This document shows positions 17,012 to 25,884 of a stretch of 34,297 nt of DNA, one piece after another. The notes beneath the pieces were generated by a model. That model had not been told where the DNA came from. It searched no databases and saw only the letters and a list, made by a program, of their open reading frames with translations. The stretch comes from a bacterium UBP11_UBA4055. GTDB lineage: Bacteria > UBA4055. Position numbers and translations under genes: made by a program. The number at the start of each line of letters is the position of its first letter. Within the stretch, counting starts at the first letter, position 1. The stretch covers positions 1 to 34,297 of the forward strand of contig DFZN01000023.1 in the NCBI GenBank assembly GCA_002382735.1, given 5' to 3'.

Positions 17012-18535
17012 ATGGCGGAATTTAAAAAAACAGCGATACCGGTCACGAGGGAGGAAGATTATCCCCAGTGGTATCTTGAAGTGATAAAGGCGGGTGAACT
17101 TGCAGAGAACAGCGATGTGAGAGGTTGTATGGTGATAAAGCCCTGGGGTTATACGATCTGGGAGAATATGCAGAGAGAACTTGATCAGATGTTCAAGGAT
17201 ACAGGGCATGTGAACGCGTACTTTCCTCTTTTCATACCTCTCGAATACCTCCAGCAGGAGGCCGATCATGTCGAAGGCTTCGCTAAAGAATGCGCGGTCG
17301 TGACTCACCACCGGCTTTCGGTCAACTCAGAAGGCAAGCTCGTTCCTGACGGAAAGCTCGATGAGCCCTTGGTCGTCAGACCGACCAGCGAGACGATCAT
17401 AGGCGCGTCTTACGCCAAATGGGTCAATTCATACAGGGACCTTCCGGTCCTGATAAACCAGTGGGCCAATGTCGTCCGCTGGGAAATGAGGACGAGGCTT
17501 TTTTTACGAACCACCGAATTCTTATGGCAGGAAGGCCACACTGTCCACGCCACGAGAGAAGAGGCGATGGAAGAAACATATAAAATGCTCAATGTTTATA
17601 AAGAATTCGCCGAAAAAGTTTTGGCTCTTCCTGTGATCGAAGGAGAAAAAAGCGAGTCCGAAAGATTCCCCGGCGCAGTGTCAACCTACTCGATCGAGGC
17701 GATGATGCAGGACAAAAAAGCTCTTCAGAGCGGAACATCTCATTTCCTCGGCCAGAATTTCGCGAAAGCATCGAAGATCAAATTTCAGAGCAAAGAAGGC
17801 AGAGAGGAATTCGCATGGACGACCTCGTGGGGAGTCTCCACAAGGCTCATCGGCGCACTCGTCATGGCACATTCCGACGATAACGGTCTCATTTTGCCAC
17901 CCAGGATAGCTCCAGCGCATATCGTACTTCTGCCGATCTTCAAGGACGAAAATGAAAAGAAAGCTGTGAACGAATATATCGACGAAATAAAGAAAGAGAT
18001 TTCGGGATTGAGACTTTTCGACCGTAAAATCGTAATCCTTGTGGACAACAGGGACATCAGAGGCGGTGAGAAGAACTGGTACTGGATAAAAAAAGGAGTG
18101 CCTCTAAAGATCGAGGTCGGACCCAAAGATGTTGAGAAGAACTCGCTCGCGGTGGTAAAAAGGAACGATCCGGATCTTAAAAAGAACTTCATAGGAAGGG
18201 ATGAATTCATAAAAAACCTCATCGTAACATTAAGCACGATGCAGGATGAAATATTTGAAAAAGCTCTCAAGTTCAGGAATGAGAACACGATAGAGATAGA
18301 CAATTACGATGATTTCAAGAAAATATTCACGCCTAAGAACGAAGAGAAGCCTGAGTTGCACGGTTGTTTCGCGCGGTCGCACTGGTGCGGGAACAGGAAA
18401 TGCGAAGAGGCTATCAAGGAAGAGCTGAAGGTTACCGTAAGGAACATCCCTATGTCTGAAAAAGAATCTGAAGGTAAGTGTATCTACTGCGGAGCTAAAA
18501 GTTCCAAAAGAGTAATCTTCGCCAAGTCTTATTAA
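17012..18535 (+). CDS. proS: Prolyl-tRNA synthetase, eukaryote/archaeal type
   Basis: The 507-residue class II enzyme charges tRNA-Pro. It lacks the inserted editing domain of the E. coli-type enzyme and has the compact ProS-type3 layout: motif 1 region RGCMVIKPWGYTIWENMQ, motif 2 'RWEMRTRLFLRTTEFLWQEG', motif 3 region TSWGVSTRLIGALVMAHSD, anticodon-binding domain (about 290-400) and a C-terminal zinc-type domain with CFARSHWCGNRKC and a later CIYCG. This type also occurs in many bacteria, so it does not by itself mean recent transfer. Start ATG 17012 is chosen for the family-typical N-terminus EDYPQWYLEVIKAGELAE; the ribosome site is weak. Confidence 0.96.
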   Translation: MAEFKKTAIPVTREEDYPQWYLEVIKAGELAENSDVRGCMVIKPWGYTIWENMQRELDQMFKDTGHVNAYFPLFIPLEYLQQEADHVEGFAKECAVVTHHRLSVNSEGKLVPDGKLDEPLVVRPTSETIIGASYAKWVNSYRDLPVLINQWANVVRWEMRTRLFLRTTEFLWQEGHTVHATREEAMEETYKMLNVYKEFAEKVLALPVIEGEKSESERFPGAVSTYSIEAMMQDKKALQSGTSHFLGQNFAKASKIKFQSKEGREEFAWTTSWGVSTRLIGALVMAHSDDNGLILPPRIAPAHIVLLPIFKDENEKKAVNEYIDEIKKEISGLRLFDRKIVILVDNRDIRGGEKNWYWIKKGVPLKIEVGPKDVEKNSLAVVKRNDPDLKKNFIGRDEFIKNLIVTLSTMQDEIFEKALKFRNENTIEIDNYDDFKKIFTPKNEEKPELHGCFARSHWCGNRKCEEAIKEELKVTVRNIPMSEKESEGKCIYCGAKSSKRVIFAKSY

Positions 18536-18557
18536 AAAAACCGAGAGGATCTTATAG

Positions 18558-19772
18558 ATGGACCTTTTAGGCAAGATAGAACCTTTTGACAGAGTAATTA
18601 TCCCCATTGAACCGATGGACAGGTTCGCGAGAAAACTCGCTAAAGAACTTAATCAGCCGTGGAAGCCCGAGGGACTTATTGCTCATTTCCTGCACGAGGA
18701 TGATGATTATGATCCGAAACTTCTTCTCGAAGGTAAGGACGGTTTTAACGATGAGCCTATGAACAGGCTCGCCGGAAAGCATATTTATCTCGTAGCCAGT
18801 CACAAACAGTGGGAGCCGTCTCAGCATCTTGAAAGGATATGTCATACCGCAGATGTTTGCAGGGTGAACGGCGCAAAAGAAGTAAATCTGATCTGGACAA
18901 ATGTAAGGCTCAGCGGCAATCATTTACGACCCGGAAGCGGTATTAACTTTACGCCCAGAGACATACAGAAGTACGACGGAAAATCTCTCTCGACTTTAAG
19001 GCTCGCGAAAAGATTTTTTAACGAAGGTGTATCAAAAGTGATGACACTTCACTCTCACAGCAAGAATCTGACCGAAGCGTTCGGCGAAGTGTATTTCGGC
19101 GACATGAATAAAGGCTCAAAAGCTCTCATAGACCTTCCGATAGCGCCTATCATAGCGCATTACCTGTTCACATACGGCAAAATAAAGAATAAAGGCGAAC
19201 ATGCGGTTTTCGTATCCACTGACGACGGGTCAAAGGAATTGGGAACTGATGTTCTGAAGAACCTTCAGAATCTCAATCCCGAATATACAGAGATCAGCTG
19301 GGTGAGGTTCAAAAAAGAAAGAGATCCCGTCACAGGCTATCTGAAGAATATTTGTATAGCTGAGAGCTCACCCAATTATAAAGGTCATGAAAATAAAGAT
19401 AAATTCATTTTTGACGATATTGTGAGAAGTTTCGCCTCGATGTACGGAGTTATTGAGAAAATGGGAGGCGACAGTTTCACTATGTTCGCGACTCATGCGC
19501 ATCTGACGGGAAGATCGCAGAACCTCCTCCGCTCCGAAAAGATCAAAGAGATTATTTTTACAAATACTATGGCCGGCAATCTTGAAGACCCTTATTATGA
19601 GCATCAGCTTTTCGGAAAGACCACAGTAATAAAGATCGGAAAATATCTGGCCAACGCCGTGCTGAATATAATGGAGGACGGGAACGACGCCGAAGAGTTC
19701 TATACCATAAAATCTCCCGCCGACATACACAAAATAGAAAGGCTCTACGACCTCAGAAGACCGTTCAATTAA
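18558..19772 (+). CDS. Divergent PRPP-synthase-like protein with altered active-site loops
   Basis: The 404-residue protein follows the order of ribose-phosphate pyrophosphokinase: HIYLVASHKQ (about 75-84), a region in place of the usual YYGYARQDR segment (115-125 reads TNVRLSGNHLR), TLHSHS (163-168, usual TLDLHA), VSTDDGSKELG (219-229, usual VSPDxGG), FIFDDIVRSFASM (283-295, usual VDDMIDTGGT) and ATHAHLTG (311-318). The fold seems kept, but the ATP-loop RQD is missing and the PRPP-loop TGGT is replaced. It is also longer than the usual 310-320 residues. It may use another substrate or have a regulatory role. Catalysis of the normal reaction is doubtful. A GAGAGGA ribosome site precedes it; recN follows after one base. 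Confidence 0.65.
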   Translation: MDLLGKIEPFDRVIIPIEPMDRFARKLAKELNQPWKPEGLIAHFLHEDDDYDPKLLLEGKDGFNDEPMNRLAGKHIYLVASHKQWEPSQHLERICHTADVCRVNGAKEVNLIWTNVRLSGNHLRPGSGINFTPRDIQKYDGKSLSTLRLAKRFFNEGVSKVMTLHSHSKNLTEAFGEVYFGDMNKGSKALIDLPIAPIIAHYLFTYGKIKNKGEHAVFVSTDDGSKELGTDVLKNLQNLNPEYTEISWVRFKKERDPVTGYLKNICIAESSPNYKGHENKDKFIFDDIVRSFASMYGVIEKMGGDSFTMFATHAHLTGRSQNLLRSEKIKEIIFTNTMAGNLEDPYYEHQLFGKTTVIKIGKYLANAVLNIMEDGNDAEEFYTIKSPADIHKIERLYDLRRPFN

Positions 19773-19773
19773 G

Positions 19774-21417
19774 ATGTATTTAAGAAGATTAAGCATAAAC
19801 AATCTTGCTATCATCGAAAATCTCGAAGTATTTTTTGATAAAGGTCTAAATATCATCACAGGCGAGACAGGCGCCGGAAAATCTATCCTGATCTCATCAT
19901 TAAATCTCATACTCTGCCATAAAACCGACACAGACATGATCCGCTCGGGAGAAGAAAAACTTACGGTAGAGGCTGAATTTGCAGAACTTAATCCCGAAAT
20001 TATAAAATTGCTCAAAGATCACGATGTCGAAGCTGAGGACATCCTTGTCATCAGGCGCGAGCTGTCTAAAAATAAGCGGAGCAGGATCTTCATTAACGAC
20101 AGTCCTTCGAATTCCGAGATATTAACTTCAGTCGGGAACAGCCTTATCGACATGCACGGCCAGCACGATCATCAGTCGCTTCTGAATAATGAGACGCATA
20201 TAAGGATACTTGACGGATACTGCAAAGTGTCGGTGTCCGAGACAGAAAGTCTCTATGATGAGATAGTCAGTCTTAAAAAAGAGATCGACAGGGTAACAAA
20301 AGCAGAGAAAGATCTCAAGGATAAAAAGGAGCTTCTCAGCTATCATTCGAAGGAGATAGACGAAGTATCGCCCAAAGAGAACGAGGATGCTGAGATTTCG
20401 GCAGAACTCAACAAGCTCGACAGTATTGAAGACCTGAAAAAGCTTTGTCAGTCAGTTACAGATGCCACTGAGGGTGAAAGCTCGGTTCTGAGGGGAATAA
20501 ATTTTATTAAATCTAAGTGCGAAACTCTGAGTATTACCGACAAAAAATTCGCTCCGTTCGTTAACGATATCGAATCATCCTATCAGGCTGTAAAGGAATT
20601 TTCATCAGCCTGCGAACTCTATTCTAATTCGCTTGAATTCGACGCCGAAAGATACGACATGCTCAGCGAAAGGTATATCTCTTTAAAGAAGCTGATGAAG
20701 AAGTTCGGGCCTGATATCGCTGATGTGATCAGATACGGAAATGAAATTTCAGTCCAGCTTGATTCTATCGACAACATAGGCACAGACAGGGAAAAGCTTG
20801 TTAAGGATCTCAATTCTCTTGAAGAGAGCATGAAAAGGGAATGCGCCAGGCTTACTGCCGCGAGGAAGGCAGGAGCAAAGAAATTCTGCTCCGCGATAGG
20901 AGAGGAATTTGCCGAAGTCGGTCTGAACGGAGCCGAGATGAGCATAAGGATTTCGGAGAAACCGGTCTCGCCGGACGGCGCCGATGCGGTCGAGTTCTAC
21001 ATTCGAACGAATGTCGGCGAGGAACCTAAGCCGCTGTCAAAGATAGCCTCGGGCGGCGAGGTGTCAAGGATCATGCTCTCGATCAAGAATATTACCGGCG
21101 CGGGCAGTGAAGCTCAGGTATCCGTCTTTGACGAGATAGATTCAGGTATCAGCGGGAGAGTTGCGGAAAAGGTTGGGGAAAAGATGCAGAAGCTCTCTTT
21201 TACCCGTCAGGTCATAGTTATCACCCATCTGCCCGCGATAGCATCCAAAGGCGGCTCGCACTTTTCGGTCAGAAAGCGCGTTGAAGGCAGCAGGACACAA
21301 GTCGGCGTCATAAAGCTCAATAAAGCTCAGAGAACGGAAGAAATCGCATCGCTTATCACGACCGGAAAGGCAGGGGACGACCTCAAAAAGCTCGCCGGGA
21401 AAATGATCGGGGACTGA
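19774..21417 (+). CDS. recN: DNA repair ATPase RecN
   Basis: The 547-residue SMC-like protein acts at double-strand breaks. The N-terminus MYLRRLSINNLAIIENLEVF and Walker A GETGAGKS (30-37) are typical. The hinge/coiled-coil middle covers about 150-380, including MHGQHDHQSLLN early on. The C-terminal ABC signature ASGGEVSRIMLSIK, Walker B with VSVFDEIDSGISG and the H-loop VITHLPAIAS are all present. Length is normal for the family. One base separates it from the preceding PRPP-like gene, suggesting co-transcription. Its stop codon lies inside the first copy of a 28-base repeat. Confidence 0.96.
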   Translation: MYLRRLSINNLAIIENLEVFFDKGLNIITGETGAGKSILISSLNLILCHKTDTDMIRSGEEKLTVEAEFAELNPEIIKLLKDHDVEAEDILVIRRELSKNKRSRIFINDSPSNSEILTSVGNSLIDMHGQHDHQSLLNNETHIRILDGYCKVSVSETESLYDEIVSLKKEIDRVTKAEKDLKDKKELLSYHSKEIDEVSPKENEDAEISAELNKLDSIEDLKKLCQSVTDATEGESSVLRGINFIKSKCETLSITDKKFAPFVNDIESSYQAVKEFSSACELYSNSLEFDAERYDMLSERYISLKKLMKKFGPDIADVIRYGNEISVQLDSIDNIGTDREKLVKDLNSLEESMKRECARLTAARKAGAKKFCSAIGEEFAEVGLNGAEMSIRISEKPVSPDGADAVEFYIRTNVGEEPKPLSKIASGGEVSRIMLSIKNITGAGSEAQVSVFDEIDSGISGRVAEKVGEKMQKLSFTRQVIVITHLPAIASKGGSHFSVRKRVEGSRTQVGVIKLNKAQRTEEIASLITTGKAGDDLKKLAGKMIGD

Positions 21418-21440
21418 ATGCTTCAGGTAACAGGCTAAGA
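21413..21440 (+). repeat. 28-bp direct repeat, copy 1 (overlaps recN stop)
   Basis: ACTGAATGCTTCAGGTAACAGGCTAAGA has a second copy 66 bases later with one mismatch. It contains a short ATG...TAA reading frame (MLQVTG) after the recN TGA. CAGGTAACAGGCTA-like strings are familiar low-complexity intergenic repeats in some FCB genomes (from memory). Confidence 0.85.
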
Positions 21441-21478
21441 ACGAAAATCAGAGTGAAAGCACGCCCCTTTTTCATCGT

Positions 21479-21506
21479 ACTGAATGTTTCAGGTAACAGG
21501 CTAAGA
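21479..21506 (+). repeat. 28-bp direct repeat, copy 2 (immediately before the MFS start)
   Basis: Identical to copy 1 except T for C at the ninth base. It ends two bases before the ATG of the broken MFS gene and supplies the only purine-rich sequence at the ribosome-site position. The 38 bases between the copies include a run of six C/T-rich bases and no gene. Confidence 0.85.
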
Positions 21507-21508
21507 CC

Positions 21509-22521
21509 ATGTCTTTGAATAAATTCAAATCAAATATCCCGAAGGCTTATACCTACGATTTTTTAAAGAACTTCATGCTTTTCTCGGGCGTGCTCGTTCC
21601 GTTCTTTACGCAGTGGGGAGGGATAAAATTCTCGCAGATCATGATCCTGCATGCGCCTTCACTGCGCTCGCGTCCGGCGCGGACACGGCTCTGGTATATG
21701 ACTCGCTCATTCAGACCGGGGAGGAAAACGGGTCAAAAAAGATACTGAACAGGGTGGAAAGCATAGGGCTTTTCGCCATGGTGTTCGCCGCGCCGCTGGG
21801 TAGTCTGGTCGCCAAATACATCGGGGTCAGGTGGGCTATGATCCTTTCAGTGATACCGATCTCTTTCTCGATCGTCATTGCGCTTACTTTTACCGAGCCT
21901 CCGGTCGTCCGTAAAAATGAAGAGAAGGATTATTTTAAGATCCTCAGGTCAGGTCTCGCTTACTTCCGGGGACACAGGATACTCAGGCTGCTTACGATCG
22001 ACTATGTCGCAATCATGACAGTATCGTTCTTTCTCATCTGGGTGTATCAGGTCGTACTCAAAAGCCTCGATTTCCCGCTCGAATATTACGGGTTCGTCCA
22101 TGCGGGGATAGTCATAGCTGAGATCATAGTGCTCAACGGCGTGATAAAAATGGAAGCCGTCGCAGGCAGTAAAAAAAGGTATATTTTCATCTCGACACTT
22201 CTTGTCGGGGTCTGCTATCTCGTTCTGTCATATACTTACAACATAACAGCAGCGATCGTCTGCATGCTGATCATTGCCGGATTCGGGCTGACCGTCAAAC
22301 CTCTATTCTTCAGCTACATGAACAAATACATCGAATCGGAGAACAGGGCGACAGTGCTTTCAGCTGTCTCAATGGCAAGATCCATCGTTACCGCCGCCGC
22401 AAACCTGATCTTCGGATATTTCGTCGATATCAACTTACGATATACACTTTTCGCGCTCGGCATCATCACCCTCGTTTTCGCCTTCACTTCAAGAGTCACC
22501 GAAGAGCACTTGAAGGATTAA
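21509..22521 (+). pseudogene. MFS transporter broken by an internal deletion with frameshift
   Basis: Two frames carry parts of one major facilitator protein. From 21509 the N-terminus (SNIPKAYTYDFLKNFMLFSG, FFTQWGGIKFSQIMIL) is normal for the first membrane helix. From about 21650 the next frame continues with ALASGADTALVYDSL, the start of the helix 4 region, and runs through about eight more helices to 22521. Helices 2-3 (roughly 50-60 residues) are absent between the parts, and the reading frame changes at the junction near 21640-21655. The listed downstream start at 21613 is not a real start. Substrate unknown; the family includes drug and sugar exporters. An assembly error is an alternative explanation. 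Confidence 0.8.
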
Positions 22522-22594
22522 AATGAAATATCCGCTTGATTTTCACTTTGGGATTTAATATTTTCTTTATTAAATAAAAACGAGTAAAAGCGGT

Positions 22595-22780
22595 ATGAGT
22601 AAAGTCCTAATTAATCAGTATTACCAGAAACTTGAAAGAGCGCTGCTCGAAAAGAAATTGGCATTTGAATCTAAGCTAGTCAGGAAAGACTCAGTCAGAG
22701 TATTAAACGATTTCGAAGATATCCATAAAACTGAAACAATCGTTTCAGAAGTAACTTACAGAAGACGGAAGGTTAAATGA
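22595..22780 (+). CDS. Small ORF whose 5' end duplicates the start of the restriction-modification gene
   Basis: The 61-residue product begins MSKVLINQYYQKLERAL, nearly the same as MSKVLINKYYQNLERAM of the next gene. The similarity is also in the DNA for the first ~48 bases (ATGAGTAAAGTCCT shared exactly). After that the sequences are unrelated; the tail is charged and ends YRRRKVK. Its TGA overlaps the ATG of the next gene (ATGA), so it could serve as a translated leader. It may be a remnant of a duplication or of a replaced allele of the RM gene rather than a functional protein. Confidence 0.5.
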   Translation: MSKVLINQYYQKLERALLEKKLAFESKLVRKDSVRVLNDFEDIHKTETIVSEVTYRRRKVK

Positions 22781-25700
22781 GTAAAGTCCTTATCAACAAG
22801 TATTATCAGAACCTTGAAAGAGCGATGACTTACGGGAAGAGCTCGAACGAGATGAGCATCAGGAACCATTTCTGGACGCTTCTTAACGAATATGCGCACG
22901 AGTATAACTACGAAGTAGTGCCGGAAGTCAAAGTACTCGGTACTAAAGGGAAAGCCGTAACGCCGGACGGAGTTGTGAGAAACCTGTGGGGTCTCGATGT
23001 CGGTCTTTGGGAGAGCAAGGACGAAAAGGACGATCTTGACTCAGAAATTGATTCAAAGGTAAAAAAGGGCTATCCGTTAACGAACATTCTGTTTGAGGAC
23101 AGCAGGCAGGCGGTACTTTTTCAGAGAGGCGAAGAACTTGTCAGAATAGATATGCGCGATCCGGATAAGCTTCACGGAATTTTGCTTACTTTTATTACCT
23201 TTAAGAGCGAAGTCGTTTATAAATTTGAAGATGCGATCGAGAAATTTAAAGCAGATATTCCGGCGATCGTAGAGGCACTCAGAGCAAGTATTGTCAAGAA
23301 CCGCGAAAACAATCCTAAATTTATTGCTGCGCAGGAAACATTTTTTGAATTGTGTAAGGCTGAGATCAACCCCGATATTACGCTTGACGATATTAGGGAA
23401 ATGATGATCCAGCATATTCTTACCGGCGATATATTTAATAAGATATTTGACGACCCTGATTTTCACAGGCATAATACCATCGCTTCAGAGCTTGAAAAGC
23501 TGATCGAGACTTTATATACTTATCAGGACAGAAGAAATTTACTGCACAGTATTGAGCATTATTATGAGGCTATCAATGCTACTGCGGCAGCTATAACTGA
23601 TCATCATGAAAAACAAAAATTTCTCAAAGTACTCTACGAAAATTTCTACAAAGTCTATAATCCCAAAGCTGCGGACAGGCTCGGTGTCGTATATACCCCG
23701 AATGAAATCGTTCAGTTCATGGTAAAAAGCACCGATTATCTTCTTCATAAGCACTTCGGAAAAACGCTTGCTGACAAAAATGTAGATATTCTCGACCCTG
23801 CGACAGGTACGGGAACGTTCATCTGCGAGATCATGGAACACGCAATTCCTAGCCAGAACCTAAAATACAAATATGATAACGAACTCCACGCCAACGAAGT
23901 TGCGATCCTGCCTTATTACATAGCTAACCTGAATATCGAATACACTTTCAAGCAGAAAATGCAGTATTACGCTGAATTCAACAACCTCTGCTTCGTTGAC
24001 ACTCTCGATAATGTGGCGGCTCTGCATTATGAAGGTAAGGAAAATGATCTCTTCGGACTCACATCGGAAAATACAAAACGAATCAAAAAACAGAACAGCA
24101 AAAAAATATCGGTCGTGATCGGAAATCCGCCTTACAATGCAAATCAGCTCAATGAAAATGAGAACAATAAGAACAGAACCTACCCCGAAATAGATAAACG
24201 CATCAAGAACACATACATAAAATATAGCACCGCGCAGAAAACAAAACTCTACGATATGTATTCAAGATTCTATCGCTGGGCAATGGACAGGCTCGACAAA
24301 AACGGAGTATTAGCCTTCATAACCAACCGAAGCTTTATTGACAGCAGGACTTTCGACGGCTTCAGAAAATGCATACAGGAAGATTTCAGCAATGCCTACA
24401 TAATTGACACAAGAAGCGATGTCAGAGCCAATCCGAAAATCGCAGGCACAACGCACAATGTATTCGGCATCCAGACCGGCGTAGCCATAATGTTCCTCAT
24501 CAAAAAAGAAAGAAAAGATTCAAACTGCAATATCGAATATGTAACCATGGAAGACAACTGGCGCAAAGAAGAAAAACTGGGCTGGCTACGAAACAATCCG
24601 ATAGAAAAAATACATTTCACCCATATCATACCGGACAAAAATAACAACTGGATAAATTTATCTGAGGATAATGACTGGGATGATTTACTGCCTACTATTA
24701 GCTATGAAGTGAAGAATTCAAGTGAAGAGAACACTTTATTTAAAACTTTTTCTAACGGGATAGCTACGAATAGAGATTCATGGGTTTACGATGAAAATAA
24801 GAATAATTTAAGAAATAAAATTAAGTATTTTATTCAATGCTATGATAGATTTCAGGCAGAGAGAAATACTGATAAAACGAAAATCGTTTTTTCAGACGAG
24901 ATTAAGTGGAGTCATGCTTTCAAAAGAAAATTTGAAAATTCACGGAGCCTTTCTTTTGATGAATCGAAGATAACTGAAGTATTTTATCGACCTTTCAAAA
25001 GATTATATTATTATTGTGACTTTGATATGAGTGATTTATTGACTTCGACTCACTTTGAAATCTCAGGCGAGAATTTGAAAAAAAAGAATGAATTAATTTG
25101 GTTTAAATGCGGGCTTGGTTCTTATTTTTTCTCTCTTGGTATTGATACTGTTCATGATATTATGCCTAATGGCGGTTCGAAGTGTTTACCGCTTTATCGC
25201 TATGATTCTTCTGGAAGCAGGCACGACAATATCACAGACTGGGGATTGGATCAGTTCGTTACACATTACAAAGACAAAAAGATCTCGAAAGAGGATATTT
25301 TCCATTACACCTACGCTGTTCTTCATGATCCTGCCTACAGAAAAAAATACGAGCTTAATCTTAAGCGTGAATTCCCAAGGCTGCCGTTCTATGCAAAATT
25401 CAGACAGTGGTCAGACTGGGGCAAAAAGCTTATGGAACTACATATCAATTACGAACAGGTTGAACCTTACAAGCTTGAAATAATAGAATCCGGCACAAAA
25501 GCAGAATCTAAAAGACAGAAAGAATTTTTCAGCATGGTAAAGGAACCTGAAACGCTATACGGGTACAAACCTTCGGTTAAAGCTAAGCTGAGAGCAGACA
25601 AAGAAACCGGTATAATAGAAATTGACGAGCTTACTTTCTTGAAAGGTGTGCCAAAATCAGCATGGGATTACAAACTCGGTAACCGCTCGGCTCTTGAATG

Positions 25701-25869
25701 GGTGCTTGACCAGTATAAAGAAAAAAAGCCTTCCGATCCGACCATAGCCGAGAAATTCAATAATTACCGCTTCGCGGATTATAAAGACCATGTGATTGAT
25801 TTGCTCAAGAGAGTTTGTACGGTAAGTGTTGAGACGGTGAAGATCGTGGAGAGTATGGGGATAATTTAA
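22777..25869 (+). CDS. Single-chain restriction-modification protein (type IIG/ISP-like adenine methyltransferase-nuclease)
   Basis: The protein has 1030 residues. The N-terminal domain (about 1-160) has PDG (D64) and GLWESK (E79, K81), a PD-(D/E)xK-type nuclease core. An alpha-helical linker follows. The methyltransferase shows GVVYTPNEIVQFMV, motif I DPATGTG (about 339-345) and motif IV NPPY (about 450-453), for N6-adenine methylation. The C-terminal part (about 560-1030) is a type ISP-like specificity region. Full type ISP enzymes also have a helicase domain and are about 1500 residues; here it is absent. Cleaving and methylating functions are therefore on one chain. Bases about 24660-25140 are clearly AT-richer (about 30% GC by hand count), suggesting a swapped target-recognition segment. 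Confidence 0.85.
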   Translation: MSKVLINKYYQNLERAMTYGKSSNEMSIRNHFWTLLNEYAHEYNYEVVPEVKVLGTKGKAVTPDGVVRNLWGLDVGLWESKDEKDDLDSEIDSKVKKGYPLTNILFEDSRQAVLFQRGEELVRIDMRDPDKLHGILLTFITFKSEVVYKFEDAIEKFKADIPAIVEALRASIVKNRENNPKFIAAQETFFELCKAEINPDITLDDIREMMIQHILTGDIFNKIFDDPDFHRHNTIASELEKLIETLYTYQDRRNLLHSIEHYYEAINATAAAITDHHEKQKFLKVLYENFYKVYNPKAADRLGVVYTPNEIVQFMVKSTDYLLHKHFGKTLADKNVDILDPATGTGTFICEIMEHAIPSQNLKYKYDNELHANEVAILPYYIANLNIEYTFKQKMQYYAEFNNLCFVDTLDNVAALHYEGKENDLFGLTSENTKRIKKQNSKKISVVIGNPPYNANQLNENENNKNRTYPEIDKRIKNTYIKYSTAQKTKLYDMYSRFYRWAMDRLDKNGVLAFITNRSFIDSRTFDGFRKCIQEDFSNAYIIDTRSDVRANPKIAGTTHNVFGIQTGVAIMFLIKKERKDSNCNIEYVTMEDNWRKEEKLGWLRNNPIEKIHFTHIIPDKNNNWINLSEDNDWDDLLPTISYEVKNSSEENTLFKTFSNGIATNRDSWVYDENKNNLRNKIKYFIQCYDRFQAERNTDKTKIVFSDEIKWSHAFKRKFENSRSLSFDESKITEVFYRPFKRLYYYCDFDMSDLLTSTHFEISGENLKKKNELIWFKCGLGSYFFSLGIDTVHDIMPNGGSKCLPLYRYDSSGSRHDNITDWGLDQFVTHYKDKKISKEDIFHYTYAVLHDPAYRKKYELNLKREFPRLPFYAKFRQWSDWGKKLMELHINYEQVEPYKLEIIESGTKAESKRQKEFFSMVKEPETLYGYKPSVKAKLRADKETGIIEIDELTFLKGVPKSAWDYKLGNRSALEWVLDQYKEKKPSDPTIAEKFNNYRFADYKDHVIDLLKRVCTVSVETVKIVESMGII

Positions 25870-25884
25870 CTGTGAGGTTCTTTA

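Noticed and set aside
15606..18303. Long minus-strand frames opposite guaB and proS
   Set aside because: They mirror highly conserved genes, show no family motifs, and overlap each other.
21613..22521. Intact MFS gene starting at 21613
   Set aside because: The first residues are out-of-frame translation of the helix 1 region; the true N-terminus is in the other frame from 21509.
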